Assembly (NCBI GenBank): GCA_019429255.1
Contig: JAHYIY010000002.1
Location: 87,141 to 151,140, forward strand
DNA: 64,000 bases
Direction: 5' to 3'
Source of the DNA: Desulfuromonadales bacterium
Lineage (GTDB): Bacteria; Desulfobacterota; Desulfuromonadia; Desulfuromonadales; Geopsychrobacteraceae
The position numbers and the translations under genes were made by a program. Of this stretch, positions 8,217-20,000 are shown piece after piece. Every line of letters begins with the position of its first letter. Position 1 is the stretch's first letter. A model generated the notes under the pieces. That model ran no database searches. It had not been told where the DNA came from and saw nothing but the letters and a program-made list of their open reading frames with translations.

Positions 8217-9635
8217 CTACAGATAGGGGGAAAAAAGTTTGAAAAAAGAATCACGCAAGCGCGCAGCCAGGGGACGGCTGTCCACTTCCTGCAGGGTCAC
8301 CTGGCGGGATCTCTCACGGGCCTGATCAAAGTGCTGACAGAGCTCGGCGACGGTGTGCTGGTCAAACACCTCAACGTTGAATTCAAAGTTCAGCCGTAAA
8401 CTGCGCGGATCGATGTTAGCGGAGCCGATCAGGGCATATTTGTCGTCAATCAGCAACAATTTACTGTGGACAAAAGGAGGAGGGTGAAAATAAACGCGGG
8501 CATCATGTTCCAGTACCTCAAACAGATAGGCGTTGGCGGCCCAGCCGACAAAGGGAAGATTGTTCTGGGCGGGCAGGATGATGTCGACGCGTACGCCACG
8601 CAGGGCGGCGACGTTGACGGCAGCTAACTGTGCGCGCGATGGAATAAAATAGGGGGTTATGATACGGATGTGGGACTTGGCGCACGACAGGGCTCCGATA
8701 ATGATCCAGTTGAGCTTTTCGTGGGGTTCGTTGGGTCCGGCGCTGATGCCGCGACAACAGGCTGTCCCCATGACCGGTGGCCTGATCCATTCCCGCGGTG
8801 CGCGTTTTTCTTTGGTGGCATAGTGCCAGTCTTCCATGAAAGCATCGCGCAGTTGCTCACAGATCGGACCCTGCAGGCGGAAATGGATGTCAATGACGCG
8901 GATGGAGTCCTGGGCTGCTTCGGTCAGATGGCGTTCGCGGATGTTGATGCCGCCGGTAAAGCCGATCAGGCTGTCAACGATCAGCAATTTGCGGTGATTG
9001 CGCAGGTTGAAATAAAAGCTGTGGAGCAGGCGCGGAGGCAAAAAGGTAATGACCTTGACTTTCGTACCGCGAAAATGGCGGCGCACTTTGTCATAGGAAT
9101 AGAGTTCACCAAAGGCATCAATCAGAATGCGCACGTCGACACCACGATCGGCGGCAGCGGTTAACTCCCGGACAAATTGCATACCGAGGCTGTCAGGAGT
9201 AAAGATATAGCTGGAGAAAAATACCGATTCGTGGGCGTTGCGGATTGCGTCAAGCATGGCCGGGTAGGTCTGTTCACCGTTATGAAGAATGTCGACCTGA
9301 TTGCCACTGACCAGTGGTCGGCGGGTGACGGCGTCGGACAGGGTAATCAATGTTCGGCTGGTGTCATCATTGGGATAGCCGGCAATGTCTTGCGCAGTGG
9401 GGGGGACATTGACATGGAGCCAGTGCATCCCCTCACCCTGCTCCTGCAGTTCGCGCGCTCGCGTGCGGATGCGGTTAACGCCGAGGAGCCAGTAGAACAG
9501 TGCACCCAGGCCGGGCACCGCAAGACAGGTGACAATCCAGCCGAGAGCGGCGCGTGGGTCGCGTTTGGTGAGCAGGGCATGTCCGGCAGACAAGATCGAA
9601 AGCGCCCAGAGGATAGCTACCAGCAATGTCAGCAT
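8217..9635 (-). CDS. cls: Cardiolipin synthase (phospholipase D superfamily)
   Basis: Two HKD motifs (NHRKLLIVDSLIGFTGG; VHSKLLLIDDKYALIGSANID) and N-terminal TM segments. Confidence 0.93.
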   Translation of the reverse strand: MLTLLVAILWALSILSAGHALLTKRDPRAALGWIVTCLAVPGLGALFYWLLGVNRIRTRARELQEQGEGMHWLHVNVPPTAQDIAGYPNDDTSRTLITLSDAVTRRPLVSGNQVDILHNGEQTYPAMLDAIRNAHESVFFSSYIFTPDSLGMQFVRELTAAADRGVDVRILIDAFGELYSYDKVRRHFRGTKVKVITFLPPRLLHSFYFNLRNHRKLLIVDSLIGFTGGINIRERHLTEAAQDSIRVIDIHFRLQGPICEQLRDAFMEDWHYATKEKRAPREWIRPPVMGTACCRGISAGPNEPHEKLNWIIIGALSCAKSHIRIITPYFIPSRAQLAAVNVAALRGVRVDIILPAQNNLPFVGWAANAYLFEVLEHDARVYFHPPPFVHSKLLLIDDKYALIGSANIDPRSLRLNFEFNVEVFDQHTVAELCQHFDQARERSRQVTLQEVDSRPLAARLRDSFFKLFSPYL

Positions 9636-9748
9636 TGACGCTCCGGCAGTGAAAGAGATAAATAGTTACGGAACGTTAGCAGTTTTCATTAAGGAAGTCC
9701 AGAACGCTGCTTGAATGGATTCGGACGAAAGCCCTGGCGATCACCAGA

Positions 9749-10093
9749 TTAACGCAGGGAGGTGCCGCAACGTGGACAGGTCAGTACGGTGTTGGTGGAG
9801 ACCTTGTCGCCACAGGTGGGGCAATTGAACCAGTGGCGGCAGAAGCGGCATTGATGTTCAGAGAGTCCCTGTTTCTTTTTGCACTTGGGGCAGCGCCGGT
9901 ACATTTTGCGTTGGGACAAATAATCTTCAAAGAACAGACCGCAGCGCCCACACTCCTGCGCCCCCGGTTTGACGGTTGCTTCACAGCCGGGGATCGGGCA
10001 TTTAAATACGGCTTTACACTCTTTGCACCAGTAGCCGCCGGTCAACAGGGCACCACATTGACTGCACTTTTTGTTGCCTGACTTGCTGATCAT
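9749..10093 (-). CDS. Multi-zinc-ribbon protein
   Basis: Repeated CxxC pairs (CSQCGALL, CKECKAVF, CGRCGLFF, CPKCKKKQG, CPTCGDKV, CPRCG). Confidence 0.7.
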   Translation of the reverse strand: MISKSGNKKCSQCGALLTGGYWCKECKAVFKCPIPGCEATVKPGAQECGRCGLFFEDYLSQRKMYRRCPKCKKKQGLSEHQCRFCRHWFNCPTCGDKVSTNTVLTCPRCGTSLR

Positions 10094-10202
10094 TCTTTAC
10101 TCCACAGGGGTCATCCAGGGCCGCCAAGGTTGTGATCCAGATGTCATCATAGTTGAGATTGACAGGAATGCCAAGGGAAAGAACCTCCCGCCGCTTTTGC
10201 CC

Positions 10203-13022
10203 TTAGTCGGCAGTCTTAAGGCTGTCACGCAGATAGCGCCCGGTATATGAAGCATCACAAGCGGCAACCTCTTCCGGGGTTCCCGCAACAATGATGCGTC
10301 CGCCACGGCTCCCCCCTTCCGGGCCGAGATCAATGACGTAATCGGCGGTTTTGATGACATCGAGATTGTGTTCAATCACCACCACGGTGTTGCCGGTTTC
10401 GATCAGGCGATTGAGCACCTCCAGGAGTTTGTGGATGTCGGCAAAGTGCAGACCGGTGGTCGGTTCGTCGAGGATGTAGATGGTTTTTCCCGTGGCCCGC
10501 TTGCCCAGTTCGCGTGCCAGTTTGACCCGTTGTGCCTCGCCACCGGAGAGGGTGGTGGCGCTCTGCCCGAGCTTGATGTAACCAAGGCCGACATCCCTGA
10601 CGGTCTGCAGCTTGCTGTGAATCCGCGGGATGTTTTCGAGAAACCGGCTGGCCTGGTTGACGGTCATGGCCAGCACATCGGCAATACTCTTCCCCTTGTA
10701 TTTGACTTCGAGGGTTTCGCGATTGTAGCGCGCTCCTTTGCAGACATCGCACTGGACGTAGACATCGGGAAGAAAATGCATCTCAATCTTGATGATGCCA
10801 TCACCGCTGCAGGCTTCACAGCGCCCGCCCTTGACGTTGAAGGAAAAACGCCCCGGCTTGTAACCGCGAATTTTCGCTTCCGGGAGCTGGGCGAACAGGT
10901 CGCGGATGTCGGTAAAGACCCCGGTGTAGGTGGCGGGGTTGGAACGTGGCGTACGGCCGATGGGGGATTGGTCGATATCGATGACCTTGTCGAGCTGTTC
11001 CAGACCATTAATCTCCTTGACCGGTCCGGCTTTATCGCGCGCCCGGTGCAGGCGCTGGGCCAGGGTTTTATAGAGGGTTTCGATAACCAAAGAGGATTTG
11101 CCGGAACCGGAGACACCGGTAAAACAGGTCAATACCCCCAGGGGGATGCGGGTATCGACAAACTGCAGATTGTTGGCACGGGCGCCTTTGATTTCGAGCC
11201 AGCGCTCACTGGTGCGCCGCTGCGTCGGTATCATGATCCGGCGCCGGCCGGACAGGTAGTCTGCAGTCAGGGATTCCGGGCAGGCCATCACCTGTTGCGG
11301 CGTTCCCTGGGCGACGACGCGGCCACCATTGACTCCGGCCGCCGGGCCCATATCAATGACGTGGTCGGCGGCACAGATGGTCTCTTCATCATGTTCAACC
11401 ACCAGCACTGTATTGCCAAGATCGCGCAGGCGCTTGAGGGTGGTTAGAAGACGCTTGTTATCGCGCTGGTGCAGACCGATGGAGGGTTCATCAAGGATGT
11501 ACAGAACCCCGGTCAGGGAGGAACCGATCTGGGTCGCCAGGCGGATCCGTTGTCCCTCCCCCCCGGACAGGGTGCCGGCACTGCGATCCAGGGTCAGATA
11601 ATCCAGGCCGACATGGGAGAGGAAGGAGAGGCGTTCGCGAATCTCTTTAAGGATGCGGCGAGCAATCTCCATCTCTTTGGGGGGCAGGGTGAGATCCTGG
11701 AAAAAGACTTCGGCATCGGTAATCGACATGGCGGTGGCCTGCTGGATATTCTTGCCGCCGATGGTAATGTGCAAAGCCTCGGGACGCAGGCGGGCGCCGT
11801 TGCAGGTCTGGCAGGGGATGACATTCATGAAACGTTCGAGGTTTTCCCTGACACCGTCGGAATCGGTTTCATGGTAGCGGCGTTCCAGGTTGGGGATGAC
11901 ACCTTCGAAGGGTTTTTCATAAAAATGGCGGTTTTCTCCCTGGTCGTAGAAAAAACGGATGCTCTCGCCGCTGGAGCCGTAGAGGATTACCTGCTGCACG
12001 GTCTCGGTCAGTTGATTGAAGGGGGTGCGCATGTCGAACTGGTAATGCAGAGCAAGCGCCTCGAGCAGCGCCTGATAATAAAAGCCGGTGCGGCTGTCCC
12101 AGGGGACCACGGCGCCGTCACGCAGGGACAATTGCGGATTGGGAACCACCTGCTCGCGGTCAAAGAGCATGCGCGTGCCGAGCCCGCTGCAGTCGGGGCA
12201 GGCGCCATGAGGGTTGTTGAAGGAAAACATACGTGGGGTGATTTCCGGGTAGGACAGACCACACTCGATACAGGCATGGCGTGCGGAGAAGAGCATACTG
12301 TTGCCTTCGGGAACCTCGACGCGTACCAGTCCGTCGGCTAGTTGCACCGCCGTTTCGATTGATTCAGCCAGACGGGATGAGATATCAGGTTTTACTACCA
12401 GCCGGTCGATAACGACCTCCAGTGTATGTTTTTTGTTCTTGTCGAGGGTAATGGGATCACCCAGTTCGTACATCTCTCCATCAATACGTACGCGCACATA
12501 GCCGGCCGCCTGCAGCTGGGCCAGCTCTTTGCGGTATTCCCCTTTGCGCTCGCGGATGATGGGGGCCATTACCATCAGGCGGGTCTGTTCCGGCAGCAGC
12601 ATGATCTGGTCGACCATCTGCTCCACGGTTTGTGCCGCAATTTTATGACCGCAGCGATGGCACAGAATGTCGCCGACCCGGGCATAGAGAAGGCGCAGGT
12701 AGTCATAGATTTCGGTCACTGTACCGACGGTGGAGCGGGGGTTCTTCGAAGTGGTTTTCTGTTCGATGGAAATGGCCGGTGACAGGCCGTCGATCTGGTC
12801 GACATCGGGTTTTTCCATCTGCTCGAGAAATTGACGGGCATAGGCCGACAGGCTTTCTACGTAGCGGCGCTGTCCTTCGGCATAGATGGTGTCGAATGCC
12901 AGGGTGCTTTTCCCTGAGCCGGAAACCCCGGTAATCACCACCAGTTGGTCACGCGGGATGTCGATATCGATATTTTTCAGGTTGTGCTCGCGGGCACCGC
13001 GGATACGGATATGGTCGATCAT
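10203..13022 (-). CDS. uvrA: Excinuclease ABC subunit A
   Basis: 939 aa; [45 protein letters not shown], Zn fingers, two ABC signatures. Confidence 0.98.
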   Translation of the reverse strand: MIDHIRIRGAREHNLKNIDIDIPRDQLVVITGVSGSGKSTLAFDTIYAEGQRRYVESLSAYARQFLEQMEKPDVDQIDGLSPAISIEQKTTSKNPRSTVGTVTEIYDYLRLLYARVGDILCHRCGHKIAAQTVEQMVDQIMLLPEQTRLMVMAPIIRERKGEYRKELAQLQAAGYVRVRIDGEMYELGDPITLDKNKKHTLEVVIDRLVVKPDISSRLAESIETAVQLADGLVRVEVPEGNSMLFSARHACIECGLSYPEITPRMFSFNNPHGACPDCSGLGTRMLFDREQVVPNPQLSLRDGAVVPWDSRTGFYYQALLEALALHYQFDMRTPFNQLTETVQQVILYGSSGESIRFFYDQGENRHFYEKPFEGVIPNLERRYHETDSDGVRENLERFMNVIPCQTCNGARLRPEALHITIGGKNIQQATAMSITDAEVFFQDLTLPPKEMEIARRILKEIRERLSFLSHVGLDYLTLDRSAGTLSGGEGQRIRLATQIGSSLTGVLYILDEPSIGLHQRDNKRLLTTLKRLRDLGNTVLVVEHDEETICAADHVIDMGPAAGVNGGRVVAQGTPQQVMACPESLTADYLSGRRRIMIPTQRRTSERWLEIKGARANNLQFVDTRIPLGVLTCFTGVSGSGKSSLVIETLYKTLAQRLHRARDKAGPVKEINGLEQLDKVIDIDQSPIGRTPRSNPATYTGVFTDIRDLFAQLPEAKIRGYKPGRFSFNVKGGRCEACSGDGIIKIEMHFLPDVYVQCDVCKGARYNRETLEVKYKGKSIADVLAMTVNQASRFLENIPRIHSKLQTVRDVGLGYIKLGQSATTLSGGEAQRVKLARELGKRATGKTIYILDEPTTGLHFADIHKLLEVLNRLIETGNTVVVIEHNLDVIKTADYVIDLGPEGGSRGGRIIVAGTPEEVAACDASYTGRYLRDSLKTAD

Positions 13023-14041
13023 GGTTTTCTGTCGGTTTCGTTAAAGGGTTGAGGGCTCATCGTTGCCGCCATGCGCAGGGCGGCACAGAGGCTGGCGGTA
13101 CTGGCGCTGCCGCTGCCGGCGCGGTCGTAGGCGGTGCCGTGATCGACGCTGGTGCGGATGATCGGCAACCCCAGGGTAACGTTTACCGCATCGTCAAAGT
13201 GCAGCAGTTTCAGCGGAATCAACCCCTGATCATGGTACATGCAGATAACCGCATCGGCGCTATTTTCGTGTACGGCAAAATGGAACAGGGTATCGGCACT
13301 GTGCGGGCCGCTGGCGGCAATTCCTTCAGCGCATGCAGCTTCAATGGCAGGCACGATCAGGCGTTGTTCCTCATCACCAAAAAGCCCTTCTTCGCCGGCG
13401 TGGGGATTCAGGGCAAGAACCGCCAGGCGTGGCTGGAGCAAGGCAAACTGACGCTGTAACGCCTTATGAGTGATGCGCAGGGTGGTGAGGATTGCCTCAG
13501 TTGTGAGCTGTTGTGCTACTGCTGCCAAGGGCAGATGGGTGGTCACCAGACAGACCTTGAGACGGGTGCCGGCGAGCATCATCACTACCTGTTGTACCCC
13601 GCAGCGCGCGGCGAGAAATTCCGTATGTCCAGGGAAGCGGAACCCGGCGGCGTTAATCGCTTTTTTGTTGATCGGACAAGTGACCATGGCGTGGGCACGC
13701 CGATCGAGACACTGTTGTGCTGCCATATCGATGTAGTTGGCCATGGCGAGGCCACAGGCGTGATCCGGTTGCCCGTAAGTCAGGCTGGCCGCGGTCAAGC
13801 GCGAACCGGCTTCAACCTCGAGCAGGTGGCCGTTGAAATCGAGGTGACACACGGGACCGCCCTTATCCAGATCCCTGGCTTCTATCCCGAAAATTCGCCC
13901 GGCCTGTTTAAGGGCAGCAACATCGCCGATCACCCGCACCGGTAGCGGCAGGGAGACCAGGTCGCCGGTGAGCAGGGTTTTGACAATCAACTCGGGACCG
14001 ATCCCGGTCGGGTCGCCCATGGTGATCAAAAGTGGTGTCAT
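13019..14041 (-). CDS. pdxA: 4-hydroxythreonine-4-phosphate dehydrogenase
   Basis: [65 protein letters not shown]. Confidence 0.96.
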   Translation of the reverse strand: MTPLLITMGDPTGIGPELIVKTLLTGDLVSLPLPVRVIGDVAALKQAGRIFGIEARDLDKGGPVCHLDFNGHLLEVEAGSRLTAASLTYGQPDHACGLAMANYIDMAAQQCLDRRAHAMVTCPINKKAINAAGFRFPGHTEFLAARCGVQQVVMMLAGTRLKVCLVTTHLPLAAVAQQLTTEAILTTLRITHKALQRQFALLQPRLAVLALNPHAGEEGLFGDEEQRLIVPAIEAACAEGIAASGPHSADTLFHFAVHENSADAVICMYHDQGLIPLKLLHFDDAVNVTLGLPIIRTSVDHGTAYDRAGSGSASTASLCAALRMAATMSPQPFNETDRKP

Positions 14042-14150
14042 TTTGTGTTCCTTGAGTCAGATCATTGCGCAATGAATCAATATAACGGAAGCACAAGGGA
14101 GGAAACAAGGAAGAAGGCAGAAAAGCCGGTTGATCTTTTTTGAGGGGTTT

Positions 14151-14990
14151 TTAGTGTCTTGGCTGCGACCGTTCAAGCTGGGTAATTGCGTGCTGCATCA
14201 TGCTGTGGGAATTTTCCGGATCGGACGGGGTCGGATTGACTATCGCTGTCGTCCAGGGAATCCTTTGCTCCGGGAAGCTGGCGCGCAGACTGGCGAGTAT
14301 CCGTTCAAGCAGCTCGCCAGACCTTTCCCTCGGGGTTTCCGGCAACAGAATGGCAAAGCGCTGACGCTGGTAGCGGCAGAGCAGATCGGATGACCTGATC
14401 TGGCTTTTGATCACCCGGGTAACGCGCACCAGGAAGGGTTCCAGGAGCTGCTCATCGTTGCGCTGGCGTTGGGCCAGCTGCGGTTCAAGTAGCAGCAGAC
14501 TGACCGGACGTCCGGTCAGTCTGCTGCGTGACAGTTCCTTGCCTAAAAAGGTGTCAAAGTAGAAGCGGCTGTAAACCTTGTGTTCTGCCGCAATCTGTTC
14601 GTTAATACCGCTAATGACTGGTGGTGGACTGAGCAGAGGCGATGCAAGCAGGGACTGCACGACTTCAGTGAGGGTGTTTTTGTTGGCCTTGTCATCGACA
14701 TAGCTGCTTCCCACTGGCAAGCGCAGACGAATAATGGATTTGTCCGTGGTAAAACAGAGCACCCGGCAGAATCCTTTGCGCACCAGATCAGCCCAGTGTG
14801 GCAACTCTGCGCCGGTGGTTTCCAGTTCACAGCAGATCAGATCGGCCGAGGTGTTTTTGACCAGTCGGTTTAACTCCTTCGGGGTGGTACAGAAATAGAG
14901 TTGATCGAACAGCTGCAGATCACTGATCCGTTGCGCCAGGCGCTGGCGGCAGTTTTCTTGTGAAGCAAAAATAATCGTGGATGTTGGCAT
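14151..14990 (-). CDS. Degenerate receiver plus degenerate GGDEF domain protein
   Basis: C-terminal LLCRYQRQRFAILLPET aligns with xxRYGGDEFAVLLPET (GGDEF replaced by QRQRF); N-terminal receiver-like segment. Confidence 0.65.
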   Translation of the reverse strand: MPTSTIIFASQENCRQRLAQRISDLQLFDQLYFCTTPKELNRLVKNTSADLICCELETTGAELPHWADLVRKGFCRVLCFTTDKSIIRLRLPVGSSYVDDKANKNTLTEVVQSLLASPLLSPPPVISGINEQIAAEHKVYSRFYFDTFLGKELSRSRLTGRPVSLLLLEPQLAQRQRNDEQLLEPFLVRVTRVIKSQIRSSDLLCRYQRQRFAILLPETPRERSGELLERILASLRASFPEQRIPWTTAIVNPTPSDPENSHSMMQHAITQLERSQPRH

Positions 14991-15011
14991 CGTGAACCCG
15001 CTCCGGCAGTC

Positions 15012-16016
15012 TTATAGCCGGCGATCGATGTAGGCGTTACTGCGCAATTCTTTTTCCCACTCAATAAGGCGTGCTTCGGACTTTTCCCGTCTGAGGCGTT
15101 CTTCGATGCTGCGTCTGGCGCGTTCGAACGCCAGCTCGGTCCCCGAGCGGCGATCGTTTATGACAAACAGGTGAAGTTGCTGATTAAGCTCTGTCGGGAC
15201 ACTGACATCGCCTACTTGCAGATTCTGCAGGGCCTGCTGCAGCGCTGGCGCAAGGTCAGTCAACACCAGCTCCCCCATGATGCCGCCATCAACACTGTCT
15301 CCAGCTTCCGCAAGAACCGTATCGAATGACGTGCCGCCAAGCAGTTGCCGCCGGCTTTTGTTGGCCTGCTCTTCGATGCGAGCATTATCGGCACTACTGC
15401 GGTCCGCAGGTAGAGCAAAACTGATGCGGCTGACAAAGACCCGGGTCTGGGTGTCGAATTGATCAATATGTTCTTCAAAATAGCGACGAACTTCGCTACT
15501 GGTGACTTGAGCGCGGTAATTGACTTCCTGCGACATCAGCTTGTAGCGCAAGATCTCGTCATGGATTTGTTGGCGATAGGATTCCAGGGTCATCCCTTCA
15601 GCGGCGAGGGCTATCTCCAGGGAGGCTGGGTCGAGATTATTACTGGTCATGACATCGTCAATGGCGGCGTTAACTTCCTGGTCGCTGACGCGCAGGCCAA
15701 GCTCCTTGCTGCGCTGCTGGAGCAGACGATCGTTAATCAACTGCTCAAGAACCTCCTGACGCAGTTCCTGCAGCTCCTGGTCGCTCGGGGTGCGAGAAAG
15801 ATTTTGACGTGACAGCAGTATCTCAATGGCTCGTTCAAGCTGGTAGCTGGTAATGATGTCGGCGTTTACCACGGCGACAACGTTGGAAATGGTTTGCGCC
15901 GCCAGTGGGCCGGCGCTCGCTAACAGCAATATCAGCAGACACCCGAAAATATATTTTTTCATCTTTCTTCCTTTAAAGCCTTCGGGGCTAATTCGGGAGG
16001 ATTTGCTCCCAGTCAA
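15012..16016 (-). CDS. SurA N-terminal-domain periplasmic chaperone; likely start at MKKYIFGCLL
   Basis: ISNVVAVVNADIITSYQLERAIEILL...LEQLINDRLLQQRSKELGLRVSDQEVNAAI (SurA_N). Confidence 0.85.
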   Translation of the reverse strand: MTGSKSSRISPEGFKGRKMKKYIFGCLLILLLASAGPLAAQTISNVVAVVNADIITSYQLERAIEILLSRQNLSRTPSDQELQELRQEVLEQLINDRLLQQRSKELGLRVSDQEVNAAIDDVMTSNNLDPASLEIALAAEGMTLESYRQQIHDEILRYKLMSQEVNYRAQVTSSEVRRYFEEHIDQFDTQTRVFVSRISFALPADRSSADNARIEEQANKSRRQLLGGTSFDTVLAEAGDSVDGGIMGELVLTDLAPALQQALQNLQVGDVSVPTELNQQLHLFVINDRRSGTELAFERARRSIEERLRREKSEARLIEWEKELRSNAYIDRRL

Positions 16017-17031
16017 TGACGACTTCAGTATTCCGGCGTAAGCCTGTCAGCCATTGCTGCAGCAGTGCTTCCTCCTCACGATGGTAAAGCAGGTCTCTTA
16101 TTTCTGCGGCGACAGCTGCGAAAGGGCGCTGTCCGGCGTTACGTTTCCGATCAACCAGCAGCAGGTGAAAGCCGTACGGACTTTCCACCGGGTCACTAAC
16201 CTGGCGCAGCGGCAGAGAAAAAATGACCGCATCAAATTCCGGTGGCAGTGCCCCCGCAGAGAAATAACCCAGCAGACCACCCTCTTCGCTGTCGGGTGAA
16301 AGGGAGTGCTGTTTGGCAAGGGTGGCGAAATCTGCGCCATCCTGCAAGTGTTTTTTTATTTCCAGAGCTTCTTCGCGGCTTGCCAGCAGCATTTGATAAA
16401 CGTGTACCTCGGCGGGGCGCTGAAAATCTTCGCGGTGGTCGCGATAGTAGGCCTCCATGGCGGTTTCAGAAATTTCGATGCGCGGACTTACCACCCGCTC
16501 TGTTATTTTGCTGACAAGCAGGCGAAAACGTAATGACTCGCGCCACAAATCGGGATTGATGTCTGCGTCACGCAGATTCTGTTCGAAGTCCTCACGGCTG
16601 TGAGTGCCGCGGATGCCGGCCAGGGCCGCATCGAATTCGTCAGGAGACAGCCGCACATCGAGGCGAGCGGCCTCAGCAAGAATCAGTTCGCGGTCGATCA
16701 GTTGGGTTGCTGTTTGCTGCTGCAGAAGTAACTTTTCCTGCGCAGAAAGGCCATCAATATCAGGATAGATCATCAGTAGCTGTCGGTTAAACTGTTCAAG
16801 GCTCACATTGCGTGAGCCAACCGTGATAAACGCTGCGGTGGTTGTTGACTGTTGCCGCGTAGAAGTTGCCGCAGGTTTTTCCTGGCAGGCCAGTAAATTA
16901 GCGGCGAGAATTAACAGGATCAGATAGCGGACAATGACGGACAGAGTGGTCCTCCATGGGGGTGATGTGCTCCCCGAAAGTAGCATGAAAGTGTTCTGAA
17001 AATCAGCATTTTTTGTCAATAGCTGCAGCAC
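15988..17031 (-). CDS. Parvulin-type peptidyl-prolyl isomerase (PpiC/SurA family), probable lipoprotein
   Basis: LLACQEK lipobox; parvulin domain AEVHVYQMLLASREEA...LLGYFSAGALPPEFDAVIFSLPLRQVSDPVESPYGFHLLLV. Confidence 0.88.
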   Translation of the reverse strand: MLQLLTKNADFQNTFMLLSGSTSPPWRTTLSVIVRYLILLILAANLLACQEKPAATSTRQQSTTTAAFITVGSRNVSLEQFNRQLLMIYPDIDGLSAQEKLLLQQQTATQLIDRELILAEAARLDVRLSPDEFDAALAGIRGTHSREDFEQNLRDADINPDLWRESLRFRLLVSKITERVVSPRIEISETAMEAYYRDHREDFQRPAEVHVYQMLLASREEALEIKKHLQDGADFATLAKQHSLSPDSEEGGLLGYFSAGALPPEFDAVIFSLPLRQVSDPVESPYGFHLLLVDRKRNAGQRPFAAVAAEIRDLLYHREEEALLQQWLTGLRRNTEVVIDWEQILPN

Positions 17032-17050
17032 CTGTCCGAAAGCTGTTCCG

Positions 17051-20000
17051 TTAACCGAGTAATTGTCGCAGTTCCTTGCGCGTCTGGATCAGTAATTCGC
17101 CAGGATTATGGCGACCGATCTCAATAGTGAGGCGATAATCGTTGCCGAGTCGAAAGCGGTCCGCCTGTTCGGTGACCAGCCGGCGAATCTGCCCGGGGGA
17201 AACCGGCGTGGTGGCGTGAAACATCAGGCTGAGGCGTCTGCCGTCGTATTCCAGCAGTTCAATCCACAAGCTTTTAAGCAGGATGCGGATACGCATGGAA
17301 CCAATCAAGGTTTCGGCAGCAACAGGGAGCTCACCAAAGCGGTCACGCAGTTCGTCGACCAGATCGAATAGCTGCTCCTCCTCGTCGGCTGCTGCCATGC
17401 GCTGGTAGAGCTGCAAACGCTGATTGGGATCGGGCACGTAGGATTCCGGCAGGAAGGCAGAGAGGCCGAGGCGGATTTCCGGGTCGATGCGCTCCTGGTG
17501 TTCGTTGCCGCGTAACCGGTCAATGGTCTCTTCAAGCAGCTCGCTGTACATTTCAAAACCGATGGCAGCGATTGGTCCTGACTGCTTGCCGCCGAGCAGG
17601 TCACCGGCGCCACGCAGTTCAAGATCGTGGCTGGCAATCCGGAAGCCGGCACCAAGTTCGGTCAATTCCTGCAGAATTCGCAACCGTTCGCGCGCTTCCC
17701 GGGTCAAAGCGGCTTCGCCGGGAATCAGCAGATAGGCGTAGGCGCGGCGATCACTGCGGCCGACCCGGCCGCGCAACTGGTAGAGTTGGGAGAGCCCGAA
17801 ATGGTCGGCGTGATTGATGATCATGGTGTTGGCACGGGGGATATCAAGGCCGTTTTCGATGATGGTTGAGGCCAGCAGCAGATTGGTTTTGCCACTGACA
17901 AAATCGAGCATCACCTGTTCCAGTTCTTTCTCCGCCATCTGGCCGTGACCGACAGCAATAGCCGCTTCGGGAACAATCTGGCGCAACTGCTCAGCCATGG
18001 CGTCAATGCTCTGGACGCGATTATGAACAAAATAGACCTGTCCGCCGCGGCGCAACTCGCGCAGAATCGCCTGGCGGATCAACTCTTCGTCAAAGCGGGT
18101 CACATAGGTACGGATGGCGAGGCGATCGACCGGAGCTGTTTCGATGACCGACAGGTCACGCAGGCCACTCATACTCATGTGCAGGGTACGCGGAATCGGG
18201 GTGGCAGTGAGGGTGAGGATGTCGACTTCGGCGCGGAGCTGTTTGAGTTTCTCCTTGTGAGCGACACCAAAGCGTTGTTCTTCATCGACAATCAGCAAAC
18301 CGAGGTCTTTGAAACGAACATCGCGCTGGAGCAGGCGATGGGTTCCGATAAGGATATCGATCTTGCCGGCCGCCGCGGCTTCGAGGGTGACGCGATTCTC
18401 GGCGGTACTGCGGAAGCGTGAGATCATGCCGACGCGGATCGGAAAATCCTCCAGCCGCTGGCTGAAACTCTGCCAGTGCTGACGGGCCAGCACCGTGGTC
18501 GGCACCAGTACCGCCACCTGTTTATTATCCAGAACGGCCTTCACCGCAGCACGCATGGCGACCTCGGTTTTGCCGTAGCCGACATCACCACAGATCAGGC
18601 GATCCATCGGTTTGGCAGACTGCATGTCCTCCAAGGTCTCATTGATCGCCTGGAGCTGGTCGCTGGTTTCCTCATGGGGGAAGGTTGCCTCAAATTCGCG
18701 AAACAGGTTGTCCGGTGGTGAAAAGGCAAATCCCTGACGCAGTTCGCGTCTGGCGTAGATCTCCAGCAGCTGGCGCGCCAGCTCTTCGACCGCAGCGCGT
18801 GCCCTGATTTTGGCTTTTTCCCACCCCTGCCCGCCCATCTTGTCAAGCTTCGGGGTGTGCCCTTCGGCACTGACATACTTCTGGATTTTTTCGATGCGTT
18901 CAACCGGCAGATAGAGGGTGTCGCTGCCGGCGTACTGGAGATGGAGATAATCGCCTTCGATAGCGCCGGTTTTTAAATGAGTGAGGCCACAGTAGCGAGC
19001 AACTCCGTGATCGGTGTGGACGATGTAATCATTTTCCTTGAGTTCAGCGAGGCTGCCCAGCAGTTGCCGGGCGCGGCGCGCCCCGCTCTGGCGGCGATGG
19101 CTGCGGCGACCGAAGATATCCTCTTCACTGATGACGGTGAGCTTGTCATCGGGCAGGCTGAAGCCGACACTGATAGTGCCGATGCCGAGGCACGTTTGAC
19201 CGGGCAGCAGACCATTAAGTTGCTGATCGGCTTCAATGTCGAGGTGGATATCATGGCCGGCAAGGAGTTCCTGCAGGCGTTCGGCCTGGCTGTACTGACG
19301 ACAGACCAACAGGCTGCGCCAGTTGTCGCGGCGCGTCTGTTGCAGGCGCGCCACCAGCGGTTCAAGGCCGTCCTGGCCACTGGCAGGTTTGGCCCGCAAG
19401 CTGTCGTTACCAAAGCAGTTGAAGAAAAAACGTTGGCGCTGATCTTCCAGTTGCAGCAGATGCAGTCGCGATAATTCAACGCGGTCCGTCGTATTGAGTA
19501 ACTGGCTGACTTCTGCCGGTTCGAGATAGAGAGACTGGCGACTGGCATGGGGCTGTCGTTCGCTCACCATGCGCTTTTCGCCGTGCCTGATGTCCTGGTT
19601 GAACTGATCCGCCTCACGTTCCAGTGCCGGGGGATCGATCAGCACCAGTCGGTGCTGGTCAAAGTAGGCAGCAAGAGAGTCCAGCTCAGGATAGTTCAAA
19701 GGCAGCAGGAAGGCGCGACCAGGTGACAGAATCCCTTCGCGCAACTCGGTCATAATGGCTTCGCGTTCAGCACGGGGAATGGAAAGCTGATCGCAACGCT
19801 CTTTGAGTTTGTGGGCCAGGGTTTCCAGAAAGGGACCGTGAAGGATCATTTCCCGGGCCGGGATAAGGGTGACCCCCTCCAGGGTAGACTTTTCCGAACG
19901 CTGGGTGGTGGGGTCGAAGGGACGGATTTTTTCGACATAATCACCGTAAAAATCGATGCGCAGAGGAGTTTTGCCGTCGGCCGGAAAAATATCGACCAGG

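Noticed and set aside
10368-12341. Long plus-strand ORFs (359 aa and 290 aa) inside uvrA
   Set aside because: Antisense shadow ORFs of a highly conserved uvrA coding sequence in a GC-rich region
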